This document shows positions 18,527 through 26,638 of a DNA stretch of 64,000 nt, piece by piece. The notes under the pieces are model-generated. The model ran no database searches, was not told the origin of the DNA, and was given only the letters and a program-made list of their open reading frames with translations. Made by a program: the position numbers and the translations under genes. Origin of the DNA: JBGLNJ01 sp041300525 (lineage in GTDB: Bacteria; Chloroflexota; Anaerolineae; Fen-1058). Every line of letters starts with the position of its first letter. Positions within the stretch are counted from its first letter, which is position 1. The DNA is taken from contig JBGLNJ010000001.1 of the NCBI GenBank assembly GCA_041300525.1, forward strand, positions 3,472,001 to 3,536,000, in the 5' to 3' direction.

Positions 18527-18874
18527 TCAAGAATGACCCATGGAGACATGGGCGTCAGACTTGGTCGTGCAGACCCGTGCGGACTCGACCTCCGCCACGG
18601 CCTCTTCCACTGTCTCTGGCCCCAACTTGAGCGGTATGCCTTTCTCACGAAACAGATCGCGCGTCTTGATCCATGACAGGCCGAGCAGTTCAGCCGCCTT
18701 ACCCAGACTGATCTCTTCATCCACATAGGCGCCGACGACGACGGCCCACTGCGCAGCTTTATTTTCGGCCAGGCTGGTTCGCAAGACTTGGTCTACCATT
18801 GCCGGCTGACGGCGGCTTAACTTGATCAACTGGTCCAGACACCAGTCGGCTGTAAATATGATTTCGGCCGCCAT
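18527..18874 (-). CDS. UPF0175 family antitoxin-like protein
   Basis: Start at ATG (MAAEIIFTADWCLDQLIKLS). The C-terminal half is the UPF0175 helix-turn-helix: YVDEEISLGKAAELLGLSWI, KTRDLFREKGIPLKLGPETV. UPF0175 proteins are DNA-binding antitoxins usually paired with a PIN toxin. Just downstream, in another frame, MSPWVILDGTVLS resembles the first residues of a PIN domain, but it runs straight into the HEPN gene. The original toxin may therefore have been lost and replaced. Confidence 0.78.
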   Translation of the reverse strand: MAAEIIFTADWCLDQLIKLSRRQPAMVDQVLRTSLAENKAAQWAVVVGAYVDEEISLGKAAELLGLSWIKTRDLFREKGIPLKLGPETVEEAVAEVESARVCTTKSDAHVSMGHS

Positions 18875-19079
18875 GCTTTTCCACGCCAAAATCCAGAAGG
18901 ATTATACTCTTACCGACTGACGCTGGCAAGGGCGCTGATTGCGCAAGGCTCAATCACCGGTTGACGGATGCGCCAGAAAAGCGTACAATGAAAGCGTCGA
19001 GCCGCATACAAAGCGTTCCCGGTTTCCATTCGCTTCTACTCCGGGCACGTGTTGTATTCACTCCGAACCCAAGGAGGTG

Positions 19080-19136
19080 ATGGCCGCCAAGTTGTCTCGT
19101 TTCTTGTCCCGCCTTTCGTGCCACGGTTTAACTTGA
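19080..19136 (+). CDS. Possible 18-residue microprotein
   Basis: AAGGAGGTG, an exact match to the ribosomal anti-Shine-Dalgarno, lies directly upstream of ATG. The frame gives MAAKLSRFLSRLSCHGLT, amphipathic and basic, then TGA. The ribosome site overlaps the start closely, so spacing is tight. No homologue recognised; it could be a leader peptide or a chance site. Confidence 0.3.
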   Translation: MAAKLSRFLSRLSCHGLT

Positions 19137-19197
19137 CCCCACAGCCTTGAGCGAAAAAGCTTACTATCACTTTGTCAAGTCCTTTCTTGATGGCAGG

Positions 19198-19443
19198 CGC
19201 AGACTGAATTTTCCAGTGCGTAGGGCAAGTTGGCAACTTGCCCTACAGCCGCAAACGGAAATTTTAGCGTGCGGTTAGTATCATACAATGTCGGCATGTC
19301 CGGCGGCGCGGTTCAGGCCAAAATCTGCTGCGTAGGGCAAGTTGGCAACTTGCCCTACAGCCGCAAACGGAAATTTTAGCGTGCGGTTAGTATCATACAA
19401 TGGTCGGCATGTCCGGCGGCGCGGTTCAAGCCAAAATCTGCTG
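19198..19443. repeat. Tandem 112-bp repeat with 27-bp palindrome (copies 1 and 2)
   Basis: Units 19219-19330 and 19331-19443 differ by about three bases. Each starts with the palindrome GTAGGGCAAGTTG, one central base, CAACTTGCCCTAC, followed by a conserved tail (GCCGCAAACGGAAATTTTAG). A third, partial copy lies at 21464-21551. It resembles a non-coding mobile repeat. Confidence 0.85.
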
Positions 19444-19478
19444 AGGCGGGGCAGATGGATGGTTGTGCCCCAGCGGTG

Positions 19479-20198
19479 CTAACGCCGCACAAGAGAGAGC
19501 GCCCGCGACGCGCTCAACCGGATGACGGTGTAGAGCGCACGGTTGATTTCGGAGCGCGAGATTTTGGATGTGCCGAGTTGGCGATCCATGTAGCAAATCG
19601 GCACTTCGGCGACTGTCCAGCCGCGCCGCTGGACCTGGTACAGCGTCTCGATGAGGAACGAGTAGCCGTTGGAGAAAATAGAGTCCAGGTCAATAGCTTC
19701 GAGCACGGCACGGCGATAGCAACGAAAGCCCGCCGTGCAGTCCCTCGCCCGCAGGCCCAGCATGATCTTGGCAATCGCGTTCCCGCCATAGCTCACCAGG
19801 CGAAGCGGCAGGGAGCGGCCCATCGTGCCGCCGCCGCGCACGTAGCGGCTGCCGATGACCAGGTCAGCCGTCTGGCTGCGCTCGATCATCGCCGGGACGT
19901 AGCGCGGGTGATGCGAATAGTCCGCGTCCATCGTTAGGATGAGATCGGCCCCGGTTGCCAGCGCCTTTTTGAATCCGGCGATGTAGGCCGTGCCCAGGCC
20001 CAGCTTGCTGGGGCGATGGATCACGGACACGCGCGGCTCCTGGGCGGCCATCTCGTCAACGATAAGGCCGGTGCTGTCGGGCGAATTATCATCCACCACG
20101 ATGACGTTCAGGCCGAGGGGCAATGCTAGCAGCTCGGGCACGAGCATGACAATGTTTTCGCGTTCGTTATAGGTTGGGATGATGACGGTTGATTTCAT
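19479..20198 (-). CDS. Polyprenol/dolichol monophosphate mannose synthase-like glycosyltransferase (GT2)
   Basis: Start at ATG giving MKSTVIIPTYNERENI; 239 residues, full length for soluble DPM1-like enzymes. Nucleotide-sugar motifs: VIVVDDNSPDSTG, KLGLGTAYIAGFKKAL, LILTMDADYSHHPRYVP, RYVRGGGTMG, CTAGFRCYRRAVLEAI. It would move a mannose or other sugar onto a polyprenyl phosphate for the GT-C enzymes encoded nearby. An upstream in-frame extension to 20288 is made of repeat sequence and was not used. Confidence 0.9.
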   Translation of the reverse strand: MKSTVIIPTYNERENIVMLVPELLALPLGLNVIVVDDNSPDSTGLIVDEMAAQEPRVSVIHRPSKLGLGTAYIAGFKKALATGADLILTMDADYSHHPRYVPAMIERSQTADLVIGSRYVRGGGTMGRSLPLRLVSYGGNAIAKIMLGLRARDCTAGFRCYRRAVLEAIDLDSIFSNGYSFLIETLYQVQRRGWTVAEVPICYMDRQLGTSKISRSEINRALYTVIRLSASRALSLVRR

Positions 20199-20284
20199 GA
20201 TTTCCGATTGTAGATTTCTGATTCTAGATTTCAGACGGAGGACGAAAGACCGAAGGCGAAGAATAGCCTTTCGTCCTCCGTCGT
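20199..20284. repeat. GATTTCTGATT-type short repeats plus a 13-bp inverted repeat
   Basis: Left part: degenerate units (GATTGTAGATTTCTGATT, CTAGATTTCAG) related to those at 22911 and 23875. Right part: CGGAGGACGAAAG (20236-20248) and its complement CTTTCGTCCTCCG (20268-20280), able to form a hairpin between two minus-strand genes. Confidence 0.75.
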
Positions 20285-21454
20285 TCAAGATGGCAATTGA
20301 CTCTCGTTAACCGCCAGCGCCAGCGTGGCGATCCACAATAGCGAGTAATTCAGCGCGCGGCGTGACTTGCGGTACGCGCCCCAGGCGAGGACTGCCGCCA
20401 CCAGTCCGACGGTCAAGCGCAGCATCCCTAGCGGCTCACGCAGCGTGGACTGCGGCGTGAACGGGATGATGAGCGCATTCACCAGCAGAATACACACCAG
20501 TGGGTGAATGTCGCGCCGGGCCACGTCGCGCAGCGCGGCGACCAGCGCAGCCAGCGCCGGGAGCAACGCCATCGGCGTGACGATCAGCGCGATGATCGCG
20601 AGCGCTCGCGCGTCAATCGCCGCCAGCGACCACAGCCCCCGGTACGGAATCCACTCGAACGGCGTGCCCATCGCGCCGCCGGAGCCGACGCCCCACGCGC
20701 CCAGCCATACGCGCAAGAACACCTGGAGCGCCGCGAATGGCGCGCCGACGATGACGGCCCACTCCGCCAAATCGCGCCAGCGCCGCGAGAGCGCAAAACT
20801 CAACAGAAAGCCGGCGGCCACGAGCAGCGTCGTCTCTTTGGTCAGCGCCGCCAGCGCCAGCAATCCCGCTGCCCCGCGCGCGCGTCCGCGCTCGTAACTC
20901 AACACGGCGGCCTGCGCCAACGCAAAAGCCAGAGGCTCGGTCAAATCGAGCCGCACGGCCATCATCAGCCCGCCGAACAGCCCATAGCTCAAAGCGTACC
21001 AGCGATTCACGCCGCGCCCGGCCAAGATGTCTTCGGTGAACCATGTGCCAGCCACGAGCGCCAACACGTTCACCGCGATGAGCGTCCAGGGAACCAGCCC
21101 CCCCGTTCGCAGAGCGAACAAGGGGGAAGCCACCATCGCTAATGCCCACGCGGTCAGCGGGTAAAGGATGCGCTGGTAGCGATAGGCCGGAACGTCAAGG
21201 AAACGAGACGCGCCCAGCGGGTCGCGCGCGATCTGGTAAGCGAACTGCCCGTCATAGCCCCACGTGCCGCCCGGCAACCCCGGATCGAAGCGCGTGCCGA
21301 CGAGCGCGAATTTCACCGGGTCGCCGCTGTAGCGCGCAAGGATCAGCGCGATGTACGCCAGCGCGATCAAACCGACGACGTGCCACGGGCGCAGCGAATG
21401 GCGAATGTCGAACCCCCTAAAGAGGGAGATGGTCGAATGACGAATGGCAGCCAT
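20285..21454 (-). CDS. Polytopic membrane protein, GT-C-like, probably cell-surface glycan formation
   Basis: About 390 residues with about 9-10 hydrophobic helices. An early periplasmic loop reads GLPGGTWGYDGQFAYQIARD, a motif seen in bacterial proteins annotated for surface glycopolymer formation. It lies between the DPM synthase-like gene and YfhO, both of lipid-linked sugar type. The first 20 residues (IRHSTISLFRGFDIRHS) come from repeat-like DNA, so the native start may be nearer LRPWHVVGLIALAY. Confidence 0.75.
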   Translation of the reverse strand: MAAIRHSTISLFRGFDIRHSLRPWHVVGLIALAYIALILARYSGDPVKFALVGTRFDPGLPGGTWGYDGQFAYQIARDPLGASRFLDVPAYRYQRILYPLTAWALAMVASPLFALRTGGLVPWTLIAVNVLALVAGTWFTEDILAGRGVNRWYALSYGLFGGLMMAVRLDLTEPLAFALAQAAVLSYERGRARGAAGLLALAALTKETTLLVAAGFLLSFALSRRWRDLAEWAVIVGAPFAALQVFLRVWLGAWGVGSGGAMGTPFEWIPYRGLWSLAAIDARALAIIALIVTPMALLPALAALVAALRDVARRDIHPLVCILLVNALIIPFTPQSTLREPLGMLRLTVGLVAAVLAWGAYRKSRRALNYSLLWIATLALAVNESQLPS

Positions 21455-21463
21455 GCATACCCG

Positions 21464-21551
21464 GCGCAGACTGAATTTTCCAGTGCGTAGGGCAAGTTGC
21501 CAACTTGCCCTACAGCCGCAAACGGAAATTTTAGTGTGCGGTTAGTATATG
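21464..21551. repeat. Third copy of the 27-bp-palindrome repeat
   Basis: Matches 19198-19285 including the flank GCGCAGACTGAATTTTCCAG. The centre base of the palindrome is C instead of G. Lies between two minus-strand genes. Confidence 0.85.
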
Positions 21552-21553
21552 GT

Positions 21554-23917
21554 TCAAGGCATTCTCGTGCGCGCCGCACGCCTCGGGCGCAAGACTGCCA
21601 GGCCCGCCATGACCGCGATCAAGCTCAAGAGGCTGATGGCTCCGCCCACGCGGAATGAAAGCGGCGCGTAGCGGAACACGACGGTGTGCTCGCCGGGTGG
21701 AAACACGACGGCGCGGAAAGCGTGGTTGGCCCGCAAAATCTCGACCGGCGTCCCATCCAGAGTCGCTTGCCAGCCGGGATAAAAAGTATCGGCCAGCACC
21801 AAGAAACCGCCCGACTCGGATTCGGCGTGTATTGTAACGGCATTAGGAGAATCCTGCAAGGACTGGATCGTGCCTATCGCTCCGGCTGTCCCTTCCTTGG
21901 AGATTGGAGATTTGACGCTCCGCGTGGAGATTTGAACGACCTGTCGCGGATCGAACGACGGATCGGTCAGCGCAGCGACCGAGTCCGAAACGACACGCGC
22001 CTGGGAAACGATCCATGCGCGGCCCAGTGCCGCATCGTTGCGGTAGACCGTCACATCCGCGCCACGTTGCACGACCGGCAATGGCAACTCGCGCGGGCTG
22101 ACGATGTACCGCGCGTCCATCACGCCGGACACCCGCAGCGCGTCTGCTTCTGGCAACTTGTTCAAGAGCGTCACGACGTCGTTGTAACGGCTCACCAAAA
22201 GCGAATCAAAATTGTTGGCGGTCGGCACGCGCTCGATCATTGCGGTATTGGGCAGGAGCGTTTCCCGCAGGCCCAGCCAGTACGCCGCGTCTTCCGGCCC
22301 GGACTTTATAAATGAAAGGTAACGGTTGAACTTGATGTCGGTCTCGTCGTCGGCGAACCAAAGAACGCGTCCGGCGACTGCGGTGCGCACGGCGCTCGCA
22401 GACACGGTGGGGTTCCGATACAGACTCGCATCCGTTGTCGGATTGAGCCGCCAGTCGGCCACGAGCAAATCCACCGCGACGACTCCGATGAGTGCGATTT
22501 GCCACAACTTGAATCTGGCCCCCCCGCCAGCAGGGGGGAAATTTGGGCGAAACGCCAGGTACGCCGCGCACGCGCCCAACGTCACGCCGAGCTGGATCAC
22601 GGGGCGGACGAACACGGCGCGAATGTGGATCAGCGTCGCTCCGGCGATGCCGGCCAGGAGCACGCCCATTGCGGCAACCAGCAGAATGCGCCCCAGCGAG
22701 CGCAGCCGGTCGCCGCTGAGCAGTTGTTCCGTGCCAATGCTCGTCAACGCGGCAACCGCCAGCGTGTACACGCTCAACAGTCGTGCCGGGCCTTGGAACA
22801 GCGACGCGCCTGGCAGCGCCCGGAACAATAGCGGAAAGAACGGCGCAAATCGCCCCAGCGCGATCAGCAGAGACACTGCTATCGTTGCGCCAAAGAACCA
22901 CGTTGCCGATTTGAGATTTGAGACTTGAGATTTGAGATTTGAGAGGGCGAACATGGACATCAACAAGGCCCACACGCCCACATAGCCGGCGTTTTCCAAG
23001 TAATTGTCATAGCCCCAAAAATTACCGTCGGCGGGATGACCTTGCAAGTCCGGCGCGAGAAATGTCAGCAGGCGCAGCGGGTGAAGCGAGTGAGTCACGG
23101 CAAATTCGTAATCCAGTCCGCCGGTGCGCTGCGACTGGGCCGCCAGTTCCGACGACGGCAGCAATTGCACCGCCGCCAGCGCAACCCCCATCACGAGCGC
23201 TAACAGCAGATGGCCGATAGCCGATAGCAGATGGTTCCTAGTTTCCTTGTCTCCTAGTCTCCTTGTCTCCTGTATTAATCGAATTGCCGCATAAAGCGCG
23301 ACCACAATCAGCCCCAGCCCTGCCGTTTGCGCGTGACCGGCCAGCAGTCCCAGACCAATCGCCAGCGCCAACCACAGCGCATCGGACACGCTTCGCGGGC
23401 GACGCTGCGCCAGCACCTCGGCCCGCCAGAGCCAGATCGCCAGCCAGGGGAACGTCGCCGTGATGCTCAGAAATCCAAATCGCGCGATAAAAAATTGGGA
23501 GAGTTGAAACGCCAGCGCGCCGACGAGCGCCGGAAGTGTCCGCAGGCCGAACGCGCGCCCCCAGGCATACATCGCCAGCCCGGCCAGGATCGCGTGCAAC
23601 ACCGCCGTGTAGCCCATCGCCTGCTCGACCGGCAAAAGGAGGTACAGCACGTTGAGCGGATAGAACACCGCCGATTGCAAATTGGCTGCCAGCGATGCGC
23701 CGTTGCCGACGAACGGATTCCACAACGGCACGTTCCCGCTGCGCCACATCTCAGAGGCGAACTGTTGCCAGGGATAAAACTGCAACAGCGGCACGCCCCA
23801 GAACAACACGCGCCCCGCAAACACGATGCGCCAGAAGAGGACGAGTGGTGTCACGACGAGGATGAGCCACGAGAGATTTCTGATTTTGGATTTTAGATTG
23901 CTGATTGTTGATTGCAT
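21554..23917 (-). CDS. YfhO-family membrane protein
   Basis: 787 residues from the ATG before QSTISNLKSKIRNLS. About 12 membrane helices; YfhO features are PLWNPFVGNGASLAANLQSA, FYPLNVLYLLLP, SQFFIARFGF, and a C-terminal beta domain ending in LADTFYPGWQATLDGTPVEI. YfhO proteins are GT-C-fold enzymes in glycosylation of lipoteichoic or other surface polymers. Two loops are encoded by short repeats (SNLKSQVSNLKSAT; ETRRLGDKETRN). The reading frame is open upstream into an AAC(3) remnant, but the ATG here is the natural start. Confidence 0.85.
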   Translation of the reverse strand: MQSTISNLKSKIRNLSWLILVVTPLVLFWRIVFAGRVLFWGVPLLQFYPWQQFASEMWRSGNVPLWNPFVGNGASLAANLQSAVFYPLNVLYLLLPVEQAMGYTAVLHAILAGLAMYAWGRAFGLRTLPALVGALAFQLSQFFIARFGFLSITATFPWLAIWLWRAEVLAQRRPRSVSDALWLALAIGLGLLAGHAQTAGLGLIVVALYAAIRLIQETRRLGDKETRNHLLSAIGHLLLALVMGVALAAVQLLPSSELAAQSQRTGGLDYEFAVTHSLHPLRLLTFLAPDLQGHPADGNFWGYDNYLENAGYVGVWALLMSMFALSNLKSQVSNLKSATWFFGATIAVSLLIALGRFAPFFPLLFRALPGASLFQGPARLLSVYTLAVAALTSIGTEQLLSGDRLRSLGRILLVAAMGVLLAGIAGATLIHIRAVFVRPVIQLGVTLGACAAYLAFRPNFPPAGGGARFKLWQIALIGVVAVDLLVADWRLNPTTDASLYRNPTVSASAVRTAVAGRVLWFADDETDIKFNRYLSFIKSGPEDAAYWLGLRETLLPNTAMIERVPTANNFDSLLVSRYNDVVTLLNKLPEADALRVSGVMDARYIVSPRELPLPVVQRGADVTVYRNDAALGRAWIVSQARVVSDSVAALTDPSFDPRQVVQISTRSVKSPISKEGTAGAIGTIQSLQDSPNAVTIHAESESGGFLVLADTFYPGWQATLDGTPVEILRANHAFRAVVFPPGEHTVVFRYAPLSFRVGGAISLLSLIAVMAGLAVLRPRRAARTRMP
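22911..22952. repeat. GATTTGAGATTTGAGA repeat inside yfhO
   Basis: Five to six tandem degenerate 7-8 nt units, translated in frame as NLKSQVSNLKS in a loop of the YfhO protein. The same type of unit encodes the first residues of this gene (23875-23917). Confidence 0.8.
23235..23278. repeat. GGAGACAAGGAGACTAGGA repeat inside yfhO
   Basis: Degenerate tandem units (TCCTAGTCTCCTTGTCTCC on the plus strand), translated as ETRRLGDKETRN between two membrane helices. A different unit from the one at 22911. Confidence 0.8.
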
Positions 23918-24316
23918 GCGGGTCTCGTTACGCCTGTCTGCGAACGATAATGCCGGGTGTGCGCTGCGCAACGTTCCGGGACGCCGGCGGAGAACCTCGG
24001 CGACCTGGCCCATGCCGCGGTCGGCCGGCAAGTCGGGAGTGAACATCACGGCGCGCGAGTTCTCCTCGGCGTGATTGCCATAGACGCAAGCGTTATTCGG
24101 CGGGCCAACTTCGGGGCAGACCATCGTCTGATACGTGAACGCGGGCAGGATGACGGTGCCACACACTGCAAGCAGCGCGCCGAGCATAGACTCGGCCCCG
24201 CCGCGCACGTGGCCGAACGCCGAAAGCGAGATGTGGGCGATGACGTCGCTATCACGGTTCAGTCCCAACTCGCGCAAGGCGAGGACAATTTCACGATGAG
24301 TTATCGTTGCCATCAT
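23918..24316 (-). pseudogene. Aminoglycoside N(3)-acetyltransferase-like remnant (first half only)
   Basis: Reads HREIVLALRELGLNRDSDVI, AHISLSAFGHVRGGAESMLG, TVILPAFTYQTMVCPEVGPP and RSAHPALSFA, typical of the AAC(3)/YokD family for the first about 130 of some 270 residues. The catalytic His/Glu region of the second half is missing. The frame then passes through DRRNETR into the YfhO start without a stop, giving an accidental 920-residue ORF. YokD-like members are chromosomal acyltransferases, not necessarily resistance genes. Confidence 0.75.
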
Positions 24317-24555
24317 TTTCCCTTCCATTCGGCGATGTGTCTTGCCGCATTAAAGGCAGCCGGCCAGATGCGCCCGTTACTGACTAGCCCAATTGTCGCC
24401 CGAAATGGCCGTTTCCGCAAGCGCGTGACCACCGTGTAAATCAGCGCCAGGCTCATGACCCCGCCCATCGCGCCGATTGTGCCGGTGACCACGCCACTGG
24501 TCGCAGACTGAAGCAGGGCCTCCTGGCTGAAGCGTGATGCCGCGAACAGCGCCAC
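24313..24555 (-). CDS. Small hydrophobic protein, uncertain
   Basis: 80 residues from a GTG, overlapping the AAC(3) remnant start by 4 nt (ATGA). Contains GVVTGTIGAMGGVMSLALIY, one possible membrane helix, followed by a basic RLRKRPFR and NGRIWPAAFNAARHIAEWK. The overlap supports expression; the weak start and lack of a known family argue for caution. It may be the end of a larger damaged gene. Confidence 0.4.
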   Translation of the reverse strand: MALFAASRFSQEALLQSATSGVVTGTIGAMGGVMSLALIYTVVTRLRKRPFRATIGLVSNGRIWPAAFNAARHIAEWKGK

Positions 24556-24615
24556 TTGCCTGCCAGCCGCGACTGATTTTAATCGTGCGAGGCGGCATCG
24601 GTTGTCCCTGACTGT

Positions 24616-25215
24616 TTATGGCTTATCGCTTATTGCATCATAGAGTCTGACCTCGCCCTGTTCACGAGGATGTTTGCCGGTTTTGTCGGCGTAGAATTCG
24701 CGGATGGTGGCGAAATCGGCCTGGATGTCGCCGGTGGGCATGAGGGCTGGGCCGATGCCGCCCACTTTTCTGCCATAGTCCAGAAAGCTCATCACGATGG
24801 GAACGCCTGCGCCCAGAGCGATGTAGTAAAAGCCGCTTTTCCAGTATCGGGTTTTGCTGCGAGTGCCTTCGGGCGCAATGACGACGATCAGTTCGTCGTG
24901 CTGCTGAAATGTTGCCGCCATCTGGTCAACAAAGCTGTTGCGAGACCGGCGGTTGACGGGAATGCCCCCTAACCGTTTCCACAACCCGCCCAAGGGCCAG
25001 CGGAAAAAAGTGTCTTTGCCGATCCAGTGCGGATGGATGCCGATGGCGCTCCTGAACAGGAGCATGTAGACAAAATCCCAATTGGACGTGTGTGGAGCGG
25101 CAATCAGCACATACTTGCGTGCGTCGGGGAGGGTCACTTCCAGCTTCCAGCCGAGAGCATGCAGGATAGCCTGGGCAAGGTTTTGGGATAGAGTCGGTTC
25201 TTGCTTGTCACTCAT
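24616..25215 (-). CDS. PlsC-type 1-acylglycerol-3-phosphate acyltransferase-like protein
   Basis: 199 residues. Motif I is HTSNWD (HX4D), motif II GKDTFFRWPLGGLWKRLGGI, motif III VIAPEGTRSK, motif IV-like GVPIVMSFLDYG. This is the short acyltransferase subtype lacking a long membrane anchor. It should transfer acyl groups to lysophospholipid or a related acceptor at the membrane. A short in-frame run of repeats precedes the ATG. Confidence 0.88.
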   Translation of the reverse strand: MSDKQEPTLSQNLAQAILHALGWKLEVTLPDARKYVLIAAPHTSNWDFVYMLLFRSAIGIHPHWIGKDTFFRWPLGGLWKRLGGIPVNRRSRNSFVDQMAATFQQHDELIVVIAPEGTRSKTRYWKSGFYYIALGAGVPIVMSFLDYGRKVGGIGPALMPTGDIQADFATIREFYADKTGKHPREQGEVRLYDAISDKP

Positions 25216-25254
25216 TGCATATCGCTTGGCATGTATCGCTGCACGTTTTTCGCA

Positions 25255-25668
25255 TCATGGCTGGAAAGCCGGGTTATCTTTGATCGCGCCCAGGCACTCG
25301 TCTATGGACAATCCAGTATAGATTTCCACCCACTTGCCCGTATACCGCATATACGAGAGGTTGAAGCGGTCGCCGCCAGCATATTCCATGCGGGCAAACT
25401 TGTCCTCAAAGAATGGCGAGATGGCATTCGGGCCAGGGACGGCGTACTTGGAATAAAAGTAAAAGGTGCTGCCACGCCACTTGGCGTAAATGTCCACGAT
25501 GTAGTTGAATTGTTGGTCCTGGCGCGGCGGCTTGATATAGGTCGGCTTTAGGACTGACTCGATCAGCGCGTTGGCCTTGGTTTCCAAATCCAGCTTGACG
25601 GCTTCGGTCACTCCGGGCTTGGCCGCTCGCTGGGGACTGTAGACCCATCGTTTTTGTGTCTTTGGCAT
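25255..25668 (-). CDS. Conserved hypothetical protein
   Basis: Start taken at the ATG giving MPKTQKRWVYSPQRAAKPG; 137 residues. Middle region FNYIVDIYAKWRGSTFYFYS and KFARMEYAGGDRFNLSYMRY, then TGKWVEIYTGLSIDECLGAI. The strand-rich core and W/Y content recall DUF3024-like proteins, but I cannot assign it firmly. It lies 22 nt downstream of the methyltransferase gene on the same strand. Confidence 0.7.
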   Translation of the reverse strand: MPKTQKRWVYSPQRAAKPGVTEAVKLDLETKANALIESVLKPTYIKPPRQDQQFNYIVDIYAKWRGSTFYFYSKYAVPGPNAISPFFEDKFARMEYAGGDRFNLSYMRYTGKWVEIYTGLSIDECLGAIKDNPAFQP

Positions 25669-25690
25669 GTTATCTGCCCTCCTGGTGAAA

Positions 25691-26575
25691 TCAGCAGCGG
25701 AAGCCACTGTCCGCCCGCTCGAGTTTCTTTCGCGCGCCAATCGCCATCAAACCATTCTGCGTTGCGTCTTTGACGCCCATCAGCGAGGGAAAGATCTCGA
25801 CCTCATCAAAACCGCAATCGGTGAGCAGGGAGCGGTAGTGCGCATCGGTATAAGCCTGGAAGCTTTGCGCGTGGCGGGTCACCTCTCCGGTGGATGCATC
25901 CACGATGAAATAGCGAACGGTGGCTGTGCTGCTGACCGGGTCCCAAAAGTTTTCTTCCAGACAAAGGTGGGGGCCGTCAGAAAAGAGGCCGCTCTCAGCC
26001 GAATACCAAGTTGGGGGCTGTTCCCCAATCTCTTGGACGGCCTCAAAAGTGTGCGGCTCGAGTAGCAGCAGCCCATCATTGGCAAGAGCACGCTTGGCCT
26101 TGTTCAGGATGTTCCTTGCGTCGGTGGGCCTGAAAACATTCAGCTCGCCATAGATCAGCATGACCAGGCCAAATCCGGCGCCATATTCTGCCTGGCGGAT
26201 GTCTTGGTGCAGGTATGTGCAATCGAGTTTCTCTTGACCGGCGCAATCGGCTGCATAGGCGATTGAGGCCGGCGAATAGTCAATGCCCACGCAAGTGTGC
26301 CCTCGCCTGGCAAGCCGGCTCGCGTACAAGCCAGGGCCGCAGCCCAACTCCAGGATTTTCGTGGGACGCTCCAGCAAGACCTTGTGATGAATCCAGTTCA
26401 CCTGCTCTTCGATCTTTTCGGTGCGGCGGCTGGCAGCATCGTGCGCCTGCGACAGGTGCTCCTTGAGCATCCGCTTGCTGAAATCGGGATCGTTCCAGGG
26501 GATATTGTCTCCCTCATCCCACGGAGCGGGCGTCACTGACCGGCGAACCAGGTCCAGCAATTTCATAATGGGCAT
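25691..26575 (-). CDS. SAM-dependent methyltransferase
   Basis: About 290 residues. Class I fold: motif I ILELGCGPGLYASRLARRG, motif II VGIDYSP, motif III-like LVMLIYGELNVF, motif IV LLLLEPHTFEAV. N-terminal helices carry a possible capping region (WDEGDNIPWNDPDFSKRML). The C-terminal part SFQAYTDAHYRSLLTDCGFD is typical of small-molecule methyltransferases. The substrate is unknown. Confidence 0.85.
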   Translation of the reverse strand: MPIMKLLDLVRRSVTPAPWDEGDNIPWNDPDFSKRMLKEHLSQAHDAASRRTEKIEEQVNWIHHKVLLERPTKILELGCGPGLYASRLARRGHTCVGIDYSPASIAYAADCAGQEKLDCTYLHQDIRQAEYGAGFGLVMLIYGELNVFRPTDARNILNKAKRALANDGLLLLEPHTFEAVQEIGEQPPTWYSAESGLFSDGPHLCLEENFWDPVSSTATVRYFIVDASTGEVTRHAQSFQAYTDAHYRSLLTDCGFDEVEIFPSLMGVKDATQNGLMAIGARKKLERADSGFRC

Positions 26576-26638
26576 CCTGTTGTCTTGGTGGAATCACGGA
26601 ACATATCGCACGTTGCGATGGCGATAGGCGATACACAT

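Larger units (their letters stand above)
18875..19478. other. Repeat-bearing spacer, about 600 bp
   Basis: No normal-sized gene is visible. It holds a tiny ORF with a perfect Shine-Dalgarno sequence (19080-19136) and a tandem repeat of about 112 bp built around a 27-bp palindrome (19198-19443). The rest shows nothing I recognise. Confidence 0.7.
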
